From assembly GCF_000005505.3 (NCBI RefSeq), contig NC_016131.3, positions 55,413,355 through 55,477,354 of the forward strand: a stretch of DNA of 64,000 bases, given 5' to 3'. Positions 21,871-33,595 of the stretch are shown here, piece after piece. The notes under the pieces were generated by a model. It saw only the letters and a program-made list of their open reading frames with translations, searched no databases and was not told the DNA's origin. The first letter of the stretch is position 1. Every line of letters starts with the position of its first letter. This DNA comes from Brachypodium distachyon. Lineage: Eukaryota; Streptophyta; Magnoliopsida; Poales; Poaceae. The position numbers and the translations under genes are program-made.

Positions 21871-24800
21871 TTAACCATTTGCGAGGCTAGGTAGATTTTG
21901 CAAGGCATCCAAGCTTCTGCCTATTCGTTTTTCTATCGAGGCAAGCCTCCGCTCAAGTTTTAGCACACTGGCATGAATAATCCTAATATCAACTTCTGCA
22001 AGCTTTGCAAAGGCGCGTATCAATATGTAATAATCAGCATGTGAAACGGAAACAAGACTGCCAGATACTGTCTTCCTTCTATAGTGAAGATAATTATCTG
22101 ATCTTAGCCCCCTCCCTGGCGGCATATAACAAAATCCATGATCTTCCATTTCTGACTTAATCCTTTGTATCCCTGATGATGTAGAAAAGCGCCTTGCACC
22201 AACAAATGTTCCATCCTGGCAGCGTTTATTCACTCCATTCGTAGTTTGCATTTCCTCCATGTGCACTTTTGGATTATCATCCTGCAATGCAACAGTTTAA
22301 GCCATCACAAACAACAGCTGTCCCTGAAAAAGGCACAGATAATCCTCTAGGTGATCATAAAAAATTTAAGTTCAAAACCAGTATTCATTGAGGACAAAAT
22401 AAAGAGTTTTTCCAAAAATAGCAACTCATTCAGTTTTTTGTTGTTATCATCAGTTTAAAAAATAATACTCCCTCCGTCCAACAAAAGATGTCTCAAGTTT
22501 GTTAAAATTTGGATGTATTTAGACATGACTTAGTGTATAGATGCATTCAAATTTAGTCAAAGTTGAGACATCCTTTGTTGGACGGAGGGAGTAATAGAAA
22601 TGAAAACTTCAAACACCAACTGCGTTTGGTTTTTAAGATCATTTATGATTTCTTTTCATGCTGACTTTGCTCCTGAAAAAATAAGGCGGCATGATAGAAC
22701 GTCATTAGTAGTTTGCAGTATATATTGAGTTTATCAAAATCTCAATAATCCAGAATGGACACAATCTTTGAGGTGAACACTAGTTTTATGCTTGATGCAA
22801 AACATGAACAAGTTCTAGCCAAAATATCAAGTAGAGTGCAAGTACATTACCTCTCCTGCTTTGTACATATCATGAAAGATCTCTATTAAATGCGCCTCCT
22901 CAACTGAATATGCAATCCCAGGAAAAACGACATCTTTGCAATATTTGAGATAAGAGCGAAGGTCCTTCGAATAGTCTGTAGATTTAGAAAGCTTAGTCAA
23001 CTTTGTATCACTAGCAAGTACCTGGTGAAGTCACGAATAGTGCTACCTAGAATGCATCCAATCAAAGACAAACCACTGTAACATTGAACAAACATACCAT
23101 TGAGAGAATATCTATTTTAGCTAGATAAGAATAAAGAATTGCATGCACATTGTTTTCGTCCAATATACTGTACTTCTATAATTTCTTAAGATATAAGATA
23201 ATAAATATATTGGTTACGATACAAAGAAAATTAAGATTTTAACAGGGAAATGACCTAGCAGCATCGTATACAAGAAAAGGAGAGAAGTACAGCTTTGGTA
23301 ATTGAAACGGAACAAGAAGCTTTAGTAGTCTCCGTCAGAACTTTGTTTGTGGAAGGAAGCATGAGAATATGCTCATTAGACAACCCAAAGGCAATCACAG
23401 AAAATAGTATTTCCAAGTGGAAGATAGGTGCATTGTTAAATTTTGTAATGCTGCCTGGCGCACAAGCCCCACATTGGTTCAAGCCTTGTGTTAGTCACTA
23501 ACCACATAGGCATCATTACGGCGCTATCTAGTTCTAAGTGGGGAAGTTGTGATCCAGGAAAAGTGGAAAGTTATTTATTAATAGGCACAAAGCCACAAAC
23601 TCCATGCATATACATGTCATTACACCCTCCATTACTAAATATACATGTCATTCTTGCCTTGTCTGTTTATCACTAAACACATGTCATTCTAACATTTTGA
23701 GAACAATTATAACACTGATCCGTGCATGCCCCTACCAAAGTAATTGAAAACTACCTTACAAGATGCCAAGATAGAGTAGTGGCTCCACACATAGGAGAGT
23801 ACAACATATTAACAATAGAAATAACATAAGGCTACAAGCCTACAACGGAATTTTTCCTCTTAACATGGCACCTATGCTAGAAGCTCAGGTGACATACTGA
23901 CATGTGTAAGTAACATAAAAGGTTCGTAACTAAACCACTAATGGACATCATAAGTATGACAGAACGTGACAATGTGACATGCGTACATATAAATAGAATG
24001 TTGACAGAAGAACATGTTCATTGGAAGTTACCATGTCCAACATCAATTTTATCACAAGCCTCTGCAAGAGTGCAGAGCAACTCTTTTGTGCCAAATGCAT
24101 TGGTCCTGCATTCAGGCTTCATAGATGGTAGTGAATTTGCATCAGGGTCAGACCCACCTGCAGTTATTCCTGCCTCGCAGATCTCCTGGAGAAAAAAGCA
24201 AAGTTCAGTTCATCATATTTACAAGAAATCTTATATGACTTGAGAGAGTGGCCCTATATGTCAAACTCACCTCCCATATCCCTTGACCATTAATGTTGTA
24301 CAGAAATCTTAGAGACACTATTAGTATGGCCATTACATATACCCGTGTAGGGATCCTATCCGAATTACTAGACAACCATAGTTCTGCAGGCATAGCCCAC
24401 TCATATATGTGGCATGCATGAGGGAGGATTCTTTCTACTGGCAGAGACAACTCATTCAAGTAGCGTTGAGCAATAGCATAGAAATTAACTGAAGGAAGAC
24501 GCAGGCCTATTCTTTGTGCTATGGACCCAGCTGCGGCTTCCAGTTGCCATGTTCCAATCACTCGAACTGGCCTGAATAGTTGTCTTGCATCCAAAGGACA
24601 TTTTAGAGCGCTCCCCAAGAGCTTGTCCACTTCTGTAAATGCTGCCACATAAGGAAGCTTACCCTCAGTTGCCCACCTGGAAATATCAGTAGGTAGGATG
24701 GCTTCCCGGGCAATATGACAAGCCAAGAAAGAAACAGCCAATGTTGAGTACAGTGGCAGCATCGTCCTCAATGAGCGCAGAAAGATGAACTCGCACCTTT

Positions 24801-25538
24801 TTCTGGTACCTTTTCGAGCCAAGGCTGCATCAGCCAATTCATACTTCACCTGGTGAGGTTTCTGGTCACCTGCAATAAAAGAAGGCATTCATTTCAAGAC
24901 GATTCTGCTCTTACGGTGCGAATAACAGAAGAAGAGCGTAAACTGACACCTTCACTGGCAGAGCGTTTCAGTTTCTCCACAGCCTCGTCCTGAGCGAGCA
25001 CCTTCTGCGGCCACATTTCATCGAACACCTTGGACGCGGCCACCAACCGCACCCAAATTGTTCCAGCAACGCCGCAGATGAGCGCACCCACACGGTGCCT
25101 CTCCACCAGCACTTCCAGCTGCCGCTGCAGGATCACTTGCAACCCCAGCACATAGCGCCGCCGGACCTGCGCCACCAGCTCCTCGGGATTGCCCCAAGCA
25201 TCAGCGCCAGGCGCGAAGTCCTGAGGCGCGCTCGGCTCATCAAAGTCATCGAATGGGCGAGCGGTTGGGCCGCCATGCGCGGGGTGAGGAGTTCGGTAGG
25301 GCGCGGGAGTTTGAGGTGTCTGGGTAGGTACACGGCGTAGAAAAGGCATACTGTCGTTGAAATCGTTGGGGTCGGTGGCGGTCACCTGGGTGGAGGTATG
25401 GACGGCGTAGCACCGGCGGCACGAGAAGAAGCCGTCCACGGCATCGTCGGGGCTGTAGACTTCGGTGGCGGAGCACTCATTGCAGCGCAGGGTGATGCTT
25501 CCTTCTCCGCCGCCGTAGTGATCCCCGTCGTCGTCCAT
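21871..25538 (-). CDS. TAF1B: TAF1B/RRN7-like RNA polymerase I initiation factor, five exons
   Basis: Exons by GT/AG sites and frame: 25538-24950, 24869-24271, 24185-24032, 22975-22851, 22281-21871, giving 1,878 bp and 625 residues. I chose ATG 25538 because the further upstream opening is a TTG and this ATG is followed by G. Near the N-terminus is a zinc ribbon, C19-x2-C22...C40-x2-C43, as in the RRN7/TAF1B family. The middle (exon 2) matches the cyclin-like region, including ILPTDISRWATEGKLPY. Exon 4 carries YSKDLRSYLKYCKDVVF. The C-terminus is a Leu-rich helix. The family binds the rDNA promoter with TBP and recruits RNA polymerase I in the nucleolus; the Arabidopsis relative is MEE12. All phases agree and no stop interrupts the model. 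Confidence 0.88.
22468..22591. mobile_element. Stowaway MITE in TAF1B intron 4
   Basis: It begins CTCCCTCCGTCCAACAAA and ends with the inverted form TTTGTTGGACGGAGGGAG, flanked by TA on both sides. At 124 bp, with a TA target site and these termini, it is a typical Stowaway (Tc1/mariner-derived). Confidence 0.95.
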
Positions 25539-26175
25539 GGGAGCTGTGGGCCGAACCAGGAATCGCGGAGCTGCAGAGCCCGATTCCAAGTGTGGGTATG
25601 CAGAGCTTAAATAGAAGGTCTGCTAATCAACAGTCAGCTTGGGGGGTCAGCTTGATGGATTCGACGGGTAGTTGGGGACGAGATTATGGGATCACCGGGA
25701 GCCGAGGAACGCACAGGGTGTGTTTGGTTGGCCGGAGGGGTGGCACGCTGGAGATGGAACGGGACGGACGGCGGAGGGGCTCTAGGCGGGCGGCGGAGGA
25801 GCAGTGCGCGGCCAGCGGAGAGAAGGCGCGCCTGCAGCGGAGGAGATGTGCGCGGCCGGCTGCGCGCTGGCGGCGGAGGGGCGGCCGCCGCGAGGGAGAC
25901 GCTCGGTAGGAGGGAGGAGTTAGTTCGCGAGAGAGAGAGAGAGAGAGAGAGAGGCCGCTGCAGCTAAAAAAGGGCCAAATCGGCCGTATCTCGCGTGCAG
26001 CATGCGAGGCCCACTTTTGCAGCTCGGCTGCAGCCCCCTCATGCGAGCCATCTGCAGCCCAGTCATCCAAACAGTTGCCGGAGGTGTATTGCTTCGTGTG
26101 GGCCAGGAAAGGCTTGTCGTACTTGAGCAAATCACTTTTTTTTTCTCCTTTTCTTTTTCTGGGTAGCATTATGAA
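25539..26175. promoter_or_regulatory. TAF1B upstream region with GA microsatellite
   Basis: GC-rich upstream DNA of the minus-strand TAF1B gene. A (GA)n tract lies at about 25928-25952. GGTGTGTTTGGTTGG at about 25718 and CATCCAAACA at about 26067 could be the decayed ends of a ~370-bp MITE, but the match is weak. No TATA box stands out. Confidence 0.4.
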
Positions 26176-26816
26176 GGAGTAAATTACAGAAAACCACCAC
26201 ATTAGAGGTTAGAGTTTCACATAGGTATCAGGTTTCGTTTTGGTGACTAAAAACCACCGGATTTGCTGAACCTCTCGGTCCTAGCGGATAAACCTGTTTC
26301 TGACAGAGCCGGTATACTGGTCAGGCCGACGTGGCGTGCCATCGTGGCCATGGACTGAACAGATCAACATCCCGATGCCCCCTATGCGCGCTCCAGCGCG
26401 CCCTGCTCACTGCCGTGTCCTGCGCCTGCTCTGCTCGCGCTGCCGCTCGCCGCCGCGCGCCCTGCCCTGCTCGCACCGCGCGCCCCGCTCACGGCCGCCG
26501 CTCCTTGCCGCATCCTACGCCTGCTCTACGTGCTCTGCTCAAGCCGCACGCCCTGCACGTGCACTTCCCGTTGTGTCCTCGCTGCCTCCTCGCCGGAGAA
26601 GGACTAGGCCGGCTTGATGGGGAGAAGGAGAGAACAGAGGGAGAGCACCCTGGCAAGACACGCTGGCCCGACAGTGGGCCATACCTATCAGAAACGCACT
26701 TATTCGCTAGAGACTATGGAGTTAAACAAATCCGGTGGTTTTTAGTCACCAAAACAAAAACTGGTATCTATTTGAAACCCTAACCTCTAATGTGGTGGTT
26801 TTCTGTAATTTACTCC
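26176..26816. mobile_element. long-TIR DNA transposon with GC-rich cargo (Pack-MULE-like)
   Basis: About 130 bp at the left end (from GGAGTAAATTACAGAAAACC) recurs inverted at the right end with roughly 80-85% identity. The flanks ATTATGAA and ATTATGGA suggest an imperfect 8-9 bp target duplication. The ~380 bp between is strongly GC-rich, unlike the AT-rich TIRs. Long TIRs, such a duplication and GC-rich gene-like filling are the known profile of Pack-MULEs in grasses. I cannot name a captured gene and see no transposase. Confidence 0.65.
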
Positions 26817-28283
26817 ATTATGGATTGGTCCCGATTCTTCCGCCCTGCCGGGTCCGTTCTTAAATTCTCATGCCCCGTCTTCTCTGTTCGGGTAGTTTAT
26901 AGGACCCTTCTCTAGATCTTTGAGAATTGCAGAAGAGTAACGGTTGTGTTATATTTAGGTTGCCTGATTTTTATTTAGAAATAAGTTGATTTTGTAGTCA
27001 TTGATCATGGTTTGTGCTTTAAGATTTATGGAAAAGAAAAGATAAAATAGCATCTAAATACTAATTCAACAATTATGATTCGTCAGTTTAGATTTTTTTT
27101 TTAAATCAGTTAATTTGTTGCCCAGCATGCCACATCGTCCATGTCTTCACGGTTACGTAGAGGATTTTGTACGCCCCCGGTGCAATTCAATCAAATCCCG
27201 AGCATCATGCGGGGGCATAACTTCTTCTTTTTTGACAGCAAAAACCCTCTTTATTGATTCAAGGTATCAAGAGTTACATAATTATGCAGGGGCATAACTT
27301 CGTTTTGAGCGGTGGCGCCACAACTTTAGTTTTTTTTTAGCTAAACGCACGGTTTTGTTGATTAATAAACATGGGTACAGAAGTATCATTCTCATCATTC
27401 CAAGGCTTAGATAGCCAAAGATATTTTGTCTTTTGTATTTTTGTCTTTTTGCGACATACTCACATCTAGATTTGTTTTTTTTGTTTCTCTATGCATATAA
27501 TGAATTTGGATTTGAAACTTTGTGACATGATAGACACATGTCTTATGAACCTACTCAATTTATTTAAAAAAATTGAAATTTTTTTAGGAGCACTGGATAT
27601 CTTCTCGAGAACGGTGGAGTCAAGGAGACGGAAAGGATGACGACGACAAGAAATAAAAAAAAGTTGAAAAAGAAAGAGAAAAGGGGAGACAGAAGAGGAA
27701 AAGTCGCACGGGCGAAAGAGGAAAGGAGGAAAGCTCGCGCGCCGGACGAGCGCAAGAGAGTTCTTTCGGAATTTACCATGTGTCCTTTGCACCCTGCTGG
27801 GCTAACATGGGCCCGCCTATACCGGGTAATGAATTGTTTTTCCTAGCCGATATACATATACATTTTGATATTGGGTTTGGTCCACTAGAGCTCGAAGCCC
27901 ACTAAGACAGTCACCCCATTAAAATATCTCATTCGAGCATGGTCGCAAGGAAACAAATGAAGTAACCAATGATCTTGCACGACATGCTAATGAAGCCCAG
28001 AGTGTTTCTGCTGATTATTCCCTGTAACCTTTTTACCTCTCGCGCTCTTAGCTAATGATATGTAACAAATTGTTTGATATAAATAAAAGGTTCAAAAAGA
28101 AACTGCTAGTCCCTTCGAAGCATATTACTTGTCTCAAATTTGTCCAAATACAGATGTATATATATTTATAGATCGTTGAGATACATGTAATATTTCGGCA
28201 AGCAAAAGGAGTAACTGAAAAAGACAAGTTACTAGCTGATTACTAAACTACTCGAGTGCCTTGCAGGATTCAAAAAAATAAAA
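26817..28283. other. intergenic region with short retroposon and MITE remnants
   Basis: At about 27211-27296 the string GGGGCATAACTTC occurs twice, bracketing ~65 bp that starts with a T-run and continues ACAGCAAAAACCCTC, like the 3' end of a LINE in reverse. At about 28118-28216 a MITE-like piece related to those at 43.7 and 44.0 kb is seen. No gene is supported. Confidence 0.5.
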
Positions 28284-29545
28284 CTAACGTCCACCAAGCC
28301 GAGACATGAAGAAGGCGGGCCACTCGATCTCTGGGGGCACCATGGTCAGACAGTTGAGGCCACAAAACTGGTCTGTCACCTCTTGTATGGCCCTAGTCTC
28401 AAGAACGGTCATGTACACGCGCCGGTGGCAATCCACGATGTGCAATGTGCCGCTCATCTCTCCCGCCAGGCAAAAGAAATGCCCCGTATCAATCAAATTA
28501 TACTTGGGCCATTCTAGCTCGATTGTCCGAGTGCACAGCCAGCAGTCCGTAGTGCTATCTTCTTCATCCCCTGATGGCCTGGTCGTGTCCAAATCTCCAC
28601 CAGGAATCTTCTGTGGTAGAGGCAAACAAACGAGAGCTCCCCATCAGTGGCAATGCCAAGCCGTGGCGGCATGTAAAGGTACAAGGAACGGTCGACCATG
28701 CCGAGCTTCGTCAAGGCGGCATGGCCCGTCTCGAGGCTCACATCGAGGGTGTAATAGTCTGACATGTCCTCCTGGAAGAGCCAGCGTGCCATGCCACGAG
28801 ACACGGCAGCGTGACATTGCCCGACATGCAGCAACATGCGGTGCTCCGGATGGTGATTGAAGCAATTCCCAAGCGCGCTCCAATCCGTGCCATGAGCGGA
28901 TGAGAACACGTGGAGGTCGTAATTGGCGCCCACGTCGCAGATGATCAACACCTTGAAGAAAGCCGAGTGTTTCGGCGACGGCACGGCCCGATCTTGTTCT
29001 CCCGAGCAACAGTCCTCACCGGTTGCGATCGTGCAGCATCTCATGTATAGAAGAAGGCGGTACTTTATCGGAAGCAGCACGTGGCAGGTGCGGGTGAGCA
29101 GGTTGCACGCTGCCACATAGGCGAGCCCCCGTTCGTGGCCGGGGCGAGAGGGAGAGGGTCGGGCTAGGCGCACGAGGAGAAGGCCGCACCGTGAAGTGAG
29201 CGGCGTCACATGGTCCAAAAGCCCGGCTGGGGCATGGACGAAGGAGCCGAGGAAGCGACGGTCCTGCTCGAGGGCGGATCGCGACGCCGGGACAAACGTC
29301 GGCACACCATCGTTACCGTCGTTCTTCCCTCCTTGGCCTCCAAGGACGACGCCGAGGCGGGAGGATGTGTGGCGCGTGTTCTCCGGCCATCGGCGGCCGA
29401 GGAAGAAGGGGTTGGCTATGAGACGGCGCCACGCCTTGCACGTCGTGGCGCATCGGAAGAGAGTAGGCACGTTGCACACACGGAGGAGGATCTTGAGCAG
29501 ACCATGTCGTTTGGAAGCGTGACGGCGGCCGTCGTCGTCCATCAT
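28284..29545 (-). pseudogene. F-box family gene with one frameshift
   Basis: ATG at 29545 opens a 343-codon frame. An F-box-like start (LLKILLRVCNVPTLFRCATTCKAWRRLI, residues about 15-45) is followed by a domain of unknown function typical of large grass F-box families. At a run of four C (28568-28571, G on the coding strand) the meaningful reading moves to another frame. It then continues as an acidic linker and ...WLCTRTIELEW to a stop at 28284. Joined, the product would be about 420 residues. F-box proteins select substrates for SCF ubiquitin ligases. One indel in a homopolymer could also be a sequencing error, so the gene may be intact in reality. It is intronless, as many relatives are. 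Confidence 0.7.
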
Positions 29546-29986
29546 CTTGAGGTGTGGCCGAGCGTGCGAGAGAGAGATTTGACGGAGACGTTAGCCGGTT
29601 GTGTTTTGGTTGGGGCCTATATAATGTGCAATGTTGCTTTGTTTCTTTTTTACAGTACGTTTTTCAGTTCTAGCGCAAATGGTGCTGCTTCCGGTCACCG
29701 AGGAAAAAGGGGTTGGCTATGAGGCGGCGCCACACAGAGAAGGATCATGTCGTCCGGAAGCGTGACGGCGGCCGTCGTCGTCTCGTCCGTCATCTTGAGG
29801 TGTGCCCAAGCGTGGGAGAGAGATTTGACGGAAATGTTAACCGGTTTCGGTGTTGGGGCCATATAATGTGCAATGTTGCTTTGTTTAAGTTTTTTTTTAC
29901 GTTTTCCAGCTCTACTCGATTTCGAATAACTAACTGTTCGTGCCGTGGTAATTGTCTGTGTCATGCTGCTTCCGGTCTGCCGGTGC
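29396..29986. repeat. tandem duplication of the F-box 5' region and promoter
   Basis: The segment 29396-29697 (first codons, leader and TATA box of the F-box gene) recurs at 29698-29986. The second copy lacks about 70 bp of coding sequence and carries several substitutions. Both copies end in a TGCTGCTTCCGGTC block. The second copy cannot code for an F-box protein. Confidence 0.85.
29617..29625 (-). promoter_or_regulatory. TATA box of the F-box gene
   Basis: On the minus strand ATTATATAG lies 72-80 bp upstream of the ATG at 29545. A second, duplicated copy lies at about 29859-29867, where it reads ATTATATGG. Confidence 0.6.
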
Positions 29987-30960
29987 CTGCCGCTCTGCGA
30001 CCGCAGCTACCCCGAGCTGGGAGACCAGGAGTCGCCCACCACCTGTTCGACGCCAGGCCCTGACCACAACGCCGACCTCATGTACGCCGCACCCGCCTCC
30101 TTGCCTCGACACCCACGGAGGACCCATAGTCCATAGACACCTGTGCCGCCGCTCTTCCTCCTTCCTGAGCTCGTCCCACCCGACGCCCACAAGGTGTTCG
30201 ATGAAATGCTCCGACGACGAGGCCAGCAAGGTGTACCCCACGGCCGTGCTGGATACAGCTCTTACGGAGACCTTACCACTCCACGATGTCTACTTGAAGC
30301 CCAAGTGCCCAACACCACAGACAGCCTCGTCACTCACGCCGACGGCCGCCAACAGCTTGAATGCTTGATGCAAAGCCATGACCGTGGCACCTGCAGGATG
30401 AGGATTGGCGTCGTCCAGAGTCTCTGAACGTGGTGGTGGCGTCTGCTATCGTCACATCATGTTGGTAGCCCCCACTGACTCTGCCGCCGCAGCCATTCGT
30501 TGACCTAAGGCTGGCCACGCTGACACCCGCCAGGTGTTCGATGGAATTCCCCGATGACGCCGACAACCGGTTGCGCAACGTGTCCATGCCAGACGCGCCT
30601 TTGTTGAGTGTGGTCCCACTCTGTAATGTTCACTCCAGCCCCATACAGGATGCCACACTGGCAGACCAGTTCCTCCTGTGCTCCTTGGCCACAGATGCAA
30701 CACTAAACTGCGGCTGAAGGACGGGATCACTACATAAGAAAGGCTACAAGCGACAGAGAGGGATCGAACAGAGAAGAATTGACAAGGTTCTTCCCCTGCC
30801 TTGGCTTGTCTTCCTACCACCACCACAGCTGGTCCCAATGACCATGATAATTCGCGTACAACAGCAGCGAGCGCCTAGATCACGGCAGGGAACTCAACGG
30901 TAAGCCCGCTAAACTCTTTGAGTAGGATTTCCTATTCAAGGGTTTCCTATTCAAGGGTCA
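29987..30960 (+). pseudogene. possible PPR gene relics
   Basis: In three short, separate plus-strand frames I see VAHHLFDARP (about 30030), DAHKVFDEML (about 30182) and DTRQVFDGIP (about 30523). These resemble the core of plant pentatricopeptide repeats. No continuous frame joins them, and stops follow each. This is either a decayed PPR gene or chance in GC-rich DNA. Nothing else in this region is recognisable. Confidence 0.3.
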
Positions 30961-32710
30961 TCTGAGAGGTAATTAACGTGCATTTTCTCTGCTTTCTTGC
31001 TCCTTTGCTTCTTGATCATGCATGGCGGCATGGCGCTTGTGTCGACGGAGGCGGCCCGTGGTTTTGAGCACTGCACGTCCCTCTTTGCGGACGACGTGGT
31101 TACTTTCCTTCATCCCACTTGGAAGGATATGATGGGGTGCTCGGCGATCCTTGAGGTTTTTGGGCCTGCTTCGGGCCTTTGCACTAACCTCGCCAAGAGC
31201 TCCGCCCACCTCATTCGGTGCTCTGACGACCATCGCTTGCCGGTTGGCGACTTGCTCCGGTGTGAGGTGCAGGGCTTTCCGTGCGCTTACTTGGGTCTAC
31301 CCTTGGGCCTTCAGAAGCAAACGGCTTGCCAGCTTAGGCCTTTGGTGGACAAAGTTGAGGGCCGCCTCGCCTCGTGGAAAGCCCCCCTTCTCCCCAAGGG
31401 TGGCAGGCGTGTGCTCGTCAAATCGACCCTATTGGCGATCCCGGTCTATTCGATGATGTCTCTCGATCTCCCTGTTAAAACCATTAAGGGGATCGAGAGG
31501 ATCTATCGTGGTTTTCTTTGGCGGGGTCAGAAGGAGGCCAATGGTGGTCATTGTCTTGTGGCTTTCTCTCCCAAACCCTTCGGCGGCCTTGGCATTCCTA
31601 ACCTTCAGCTTCTTAACATGGCGTTGAGGGTCCGCTGGAGATGGATCGAGCGGGTGGATGACTCGAAGCCTTGGCGGGGCTTTGCGCAGGAGACTCCGAT
31701 GGATGTTGACGCCATCTTCGAGGCGGCCACATCCTCTCGGGTGGGTGATGGCCGGAGTACGCTCTTCTGGAATGACCGTTGGCTCCATGGTGTCCGCTTC
31801 AAGGAAGCGTTTCCGGCGCTTGTGGCTCGTGTTAGGCCCAAGCATGTGAGGATGCGTACGGTGAGGGAGGCGTTGGATGGAGCGTGGTTTGCCGACATGG
31901 GTCCTGACCTATGGGGTGAGGCTCTCCCGGAGTTCTTCACTCTTTGGGATTGGACGCGTGATCTTCTCCTGGACGATTCGGTGCCCGACTCATTGATGTG
32001 GAACTGGTCCAAAGGCGGCTGCTACACGGCCAATTCGGCGTACCTCAACCTCTTCGTCGGGCGTGCCGGGACCCGATGGCGGATGAGGTGTGGGGCTCGC
32101 GGGCACCGGAGAAGTGTCGTTTCTTTGCCTTGCTTGCGGCAAGGGACCGATGCTGGACCGTGGACCGGCTTGCAAGGCGTGGTCTCCAACATCCCCCTAG
32201 ATGCCCACTCTGCGATCAGGAGATGGAGACCATTTCCCATCTGCTCTTGGGATGCGTCGTGGCGAGGCAGGTGCGGACGAGCCTCCTCTCGGCTTGGGGG
32301 CATGCGGATTGGATCCCCGAGGCGGATTCGAGGCTTCGAGACTGGTGGACCTCTCTCCCGCTCCATCGCCAGACCTGCAAAGACTTTCGGACAGCGATCA
32401 TCCTTGTCCTCTGGACCATCTGCCGTCACCGGAATGATGTGGTGTTCAATGGTGCGTCTCCGGCGGCGGCGCGGATCCTGCAGAGTATCCGGGAGGAGCT
32501 TGTGGGTTGGGAGCATGCGAGACTCCGTAGGGGGGAGGGATTTCTCTTGCGACTAGTGCGGCGATTGGTTGGATAGATAGCGATTAGTTTTTTTCTTGTT
32601 TTTGGGCATTCTTTTATGGCGTTGTTTTGCCGTATGGCATTGTACTAGGATCCTGGCTCTTCTTCTTTAATCGATGATGTACCGTTGGATGCATTCTTGG
32701 AAAAAAAAAA
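30961..32710 (+). pseudogene. 5'-truncated L1-type LINE: reverse transcriptase end and zf-RVT
   Basis: The 30997-32556 frame begins inside the reverse transcriptase, with the catalytic box FADDVVTFL (normally YADD). It continues through GLPLGLQ, SWKAPLLPKGGRRVLVKS and LWRGQ...GGLGIPNL. Near 32080 a frameshift moves the reading into another frame, which carries the zf-RVT region with CPLCDQEMETISHLLLGC and stops at 32576. A ~120-bp 3' tail ends in an A-run at about 32700-32710. Plant LINEs are commonly truncated at the 5' end this way. No clear target duplication was found. Confidence 0.88.
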
Positions 32711-33186
32711 GATCCGGCCCCTTTGGAGTTTCGAGATGCCACTTACCTCATTGATGTTGGAGATTGTTTATCTACTAATTGAACCGTTCGTAAGGTGTGG
32801 CAATCTCGTCCTCACCCTAATAAGCACTACGTCATTTGGTAACACTGGCGCAGTACACAGACACGTTTTTAGATGCAACGATATACTAGCGTGCTGATAT
32901 CCCATATTCTGGCATCACCGGGTAGCTAGTAAAGTAATCAGTGATGGGCTGTCAAACAAAAACTAGTAACGGTGCATTCCCCGTGTGTAGTATTGTGTCA
33001 TTAACCGAGTAGTTGGAGTAACTAGTTGAATACTTTCTCAATAATCTGGTTGGTCAAAAACTAAGGATTGCAAAACGTAGAATTGGTACAATCTTCGTTT
33101 GACAACATGGGAAGTGAATGCAAAATTTCCAGGATATGATATGCTCTCGGAAAATTTCTACGATAGGATAAATAATTAACACATGC
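32711..33186. other. intergenic, nothing recognised
   Basis: AT-rich DNA between the LINE and the carboxylase fragment. No ORF or repeat is supported. Confidence 0.4.
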
Positions 33187-33595
33187 CTGGACAGTGAAAA
33201 GGACACTGGAGTCAAAAACCTGTTGTCCGGCAGTAGCCTGCAGCCCTTGTACATAACCAGCCCACGTCGCCTTCACAACATGCTGGGAAAAAGGGGTAAA
33301 AGTTAGCTAAGTGGTCTTTGATCGAAATTTTAAAAGCCAGTCAGATGGTCCATGCATACCTCCATTTCCATTGCTTCCATGACCATGACAGGCTGACCAT
33401 TCTTTAAGAAAAACCTTAAAACCAAACCAGCCATTGGTGCCAAAACATTCCCTTTTGAATGTGATCTTCCCTCAGAAGCATGCCTAGGTTGAGAACTATC
33501 ATCAAGTCACTGCTCAGCTCCAGGCTTGGTTAGTTCTCATGGTCTGCCTGTAATGATGATGATGTTGCCCGTACCAGCATACCTTTATTCAGTTA
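33187..33595 (-). pseudogene. MCCA: 3' fragment of methylcrotonyl-CoA carboxylase alpha subunit (biotinyl domain)
   Basis: On the minus strand the fragment reads WYGQHHHHYRQTMRT, LDDSSQPRHASEGRSHSKG, VLAPMAGLVLRFFLKNG and QPVMVMEAMEME. After a 77-bp intron with GT/AG ends (33359-33283) it continues HVVKATWAGYVQGLQATAG and QQVFDSSVLFTVQ. This is the C-terminal biotin carboxyl carrier region of the mitochondrial enzyme that carboxylates 3-methylcrotonyl-CoA in leucine breakdown. The biotin-accepting Lys of the AMKM motif is Glu (codon 33366-33368, GAA). Several residues before QPVMV are missing, and stops lie near 33530-33545. No upstream exons are present in the window. The retained intron means it was copied from genomic DNA, not from mRNA. 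Confidence 0.85.

Noticed and set aside
23255..23501. 75-codon minus-strand ORF in TAF1B intron 3 as an extra exon
   Set aside because: Exon 3 joins exon 4 in the correct phase without it, giving the conserved DYSKDLRSYLKYC reading.
25700..26085. GGTGTGTTTGGTTGG...CATCCAAACA as a MITE
   Set aside because: The right end matches only partly and no target duplication is visible; mentioned only within the TAF1B upstream region.
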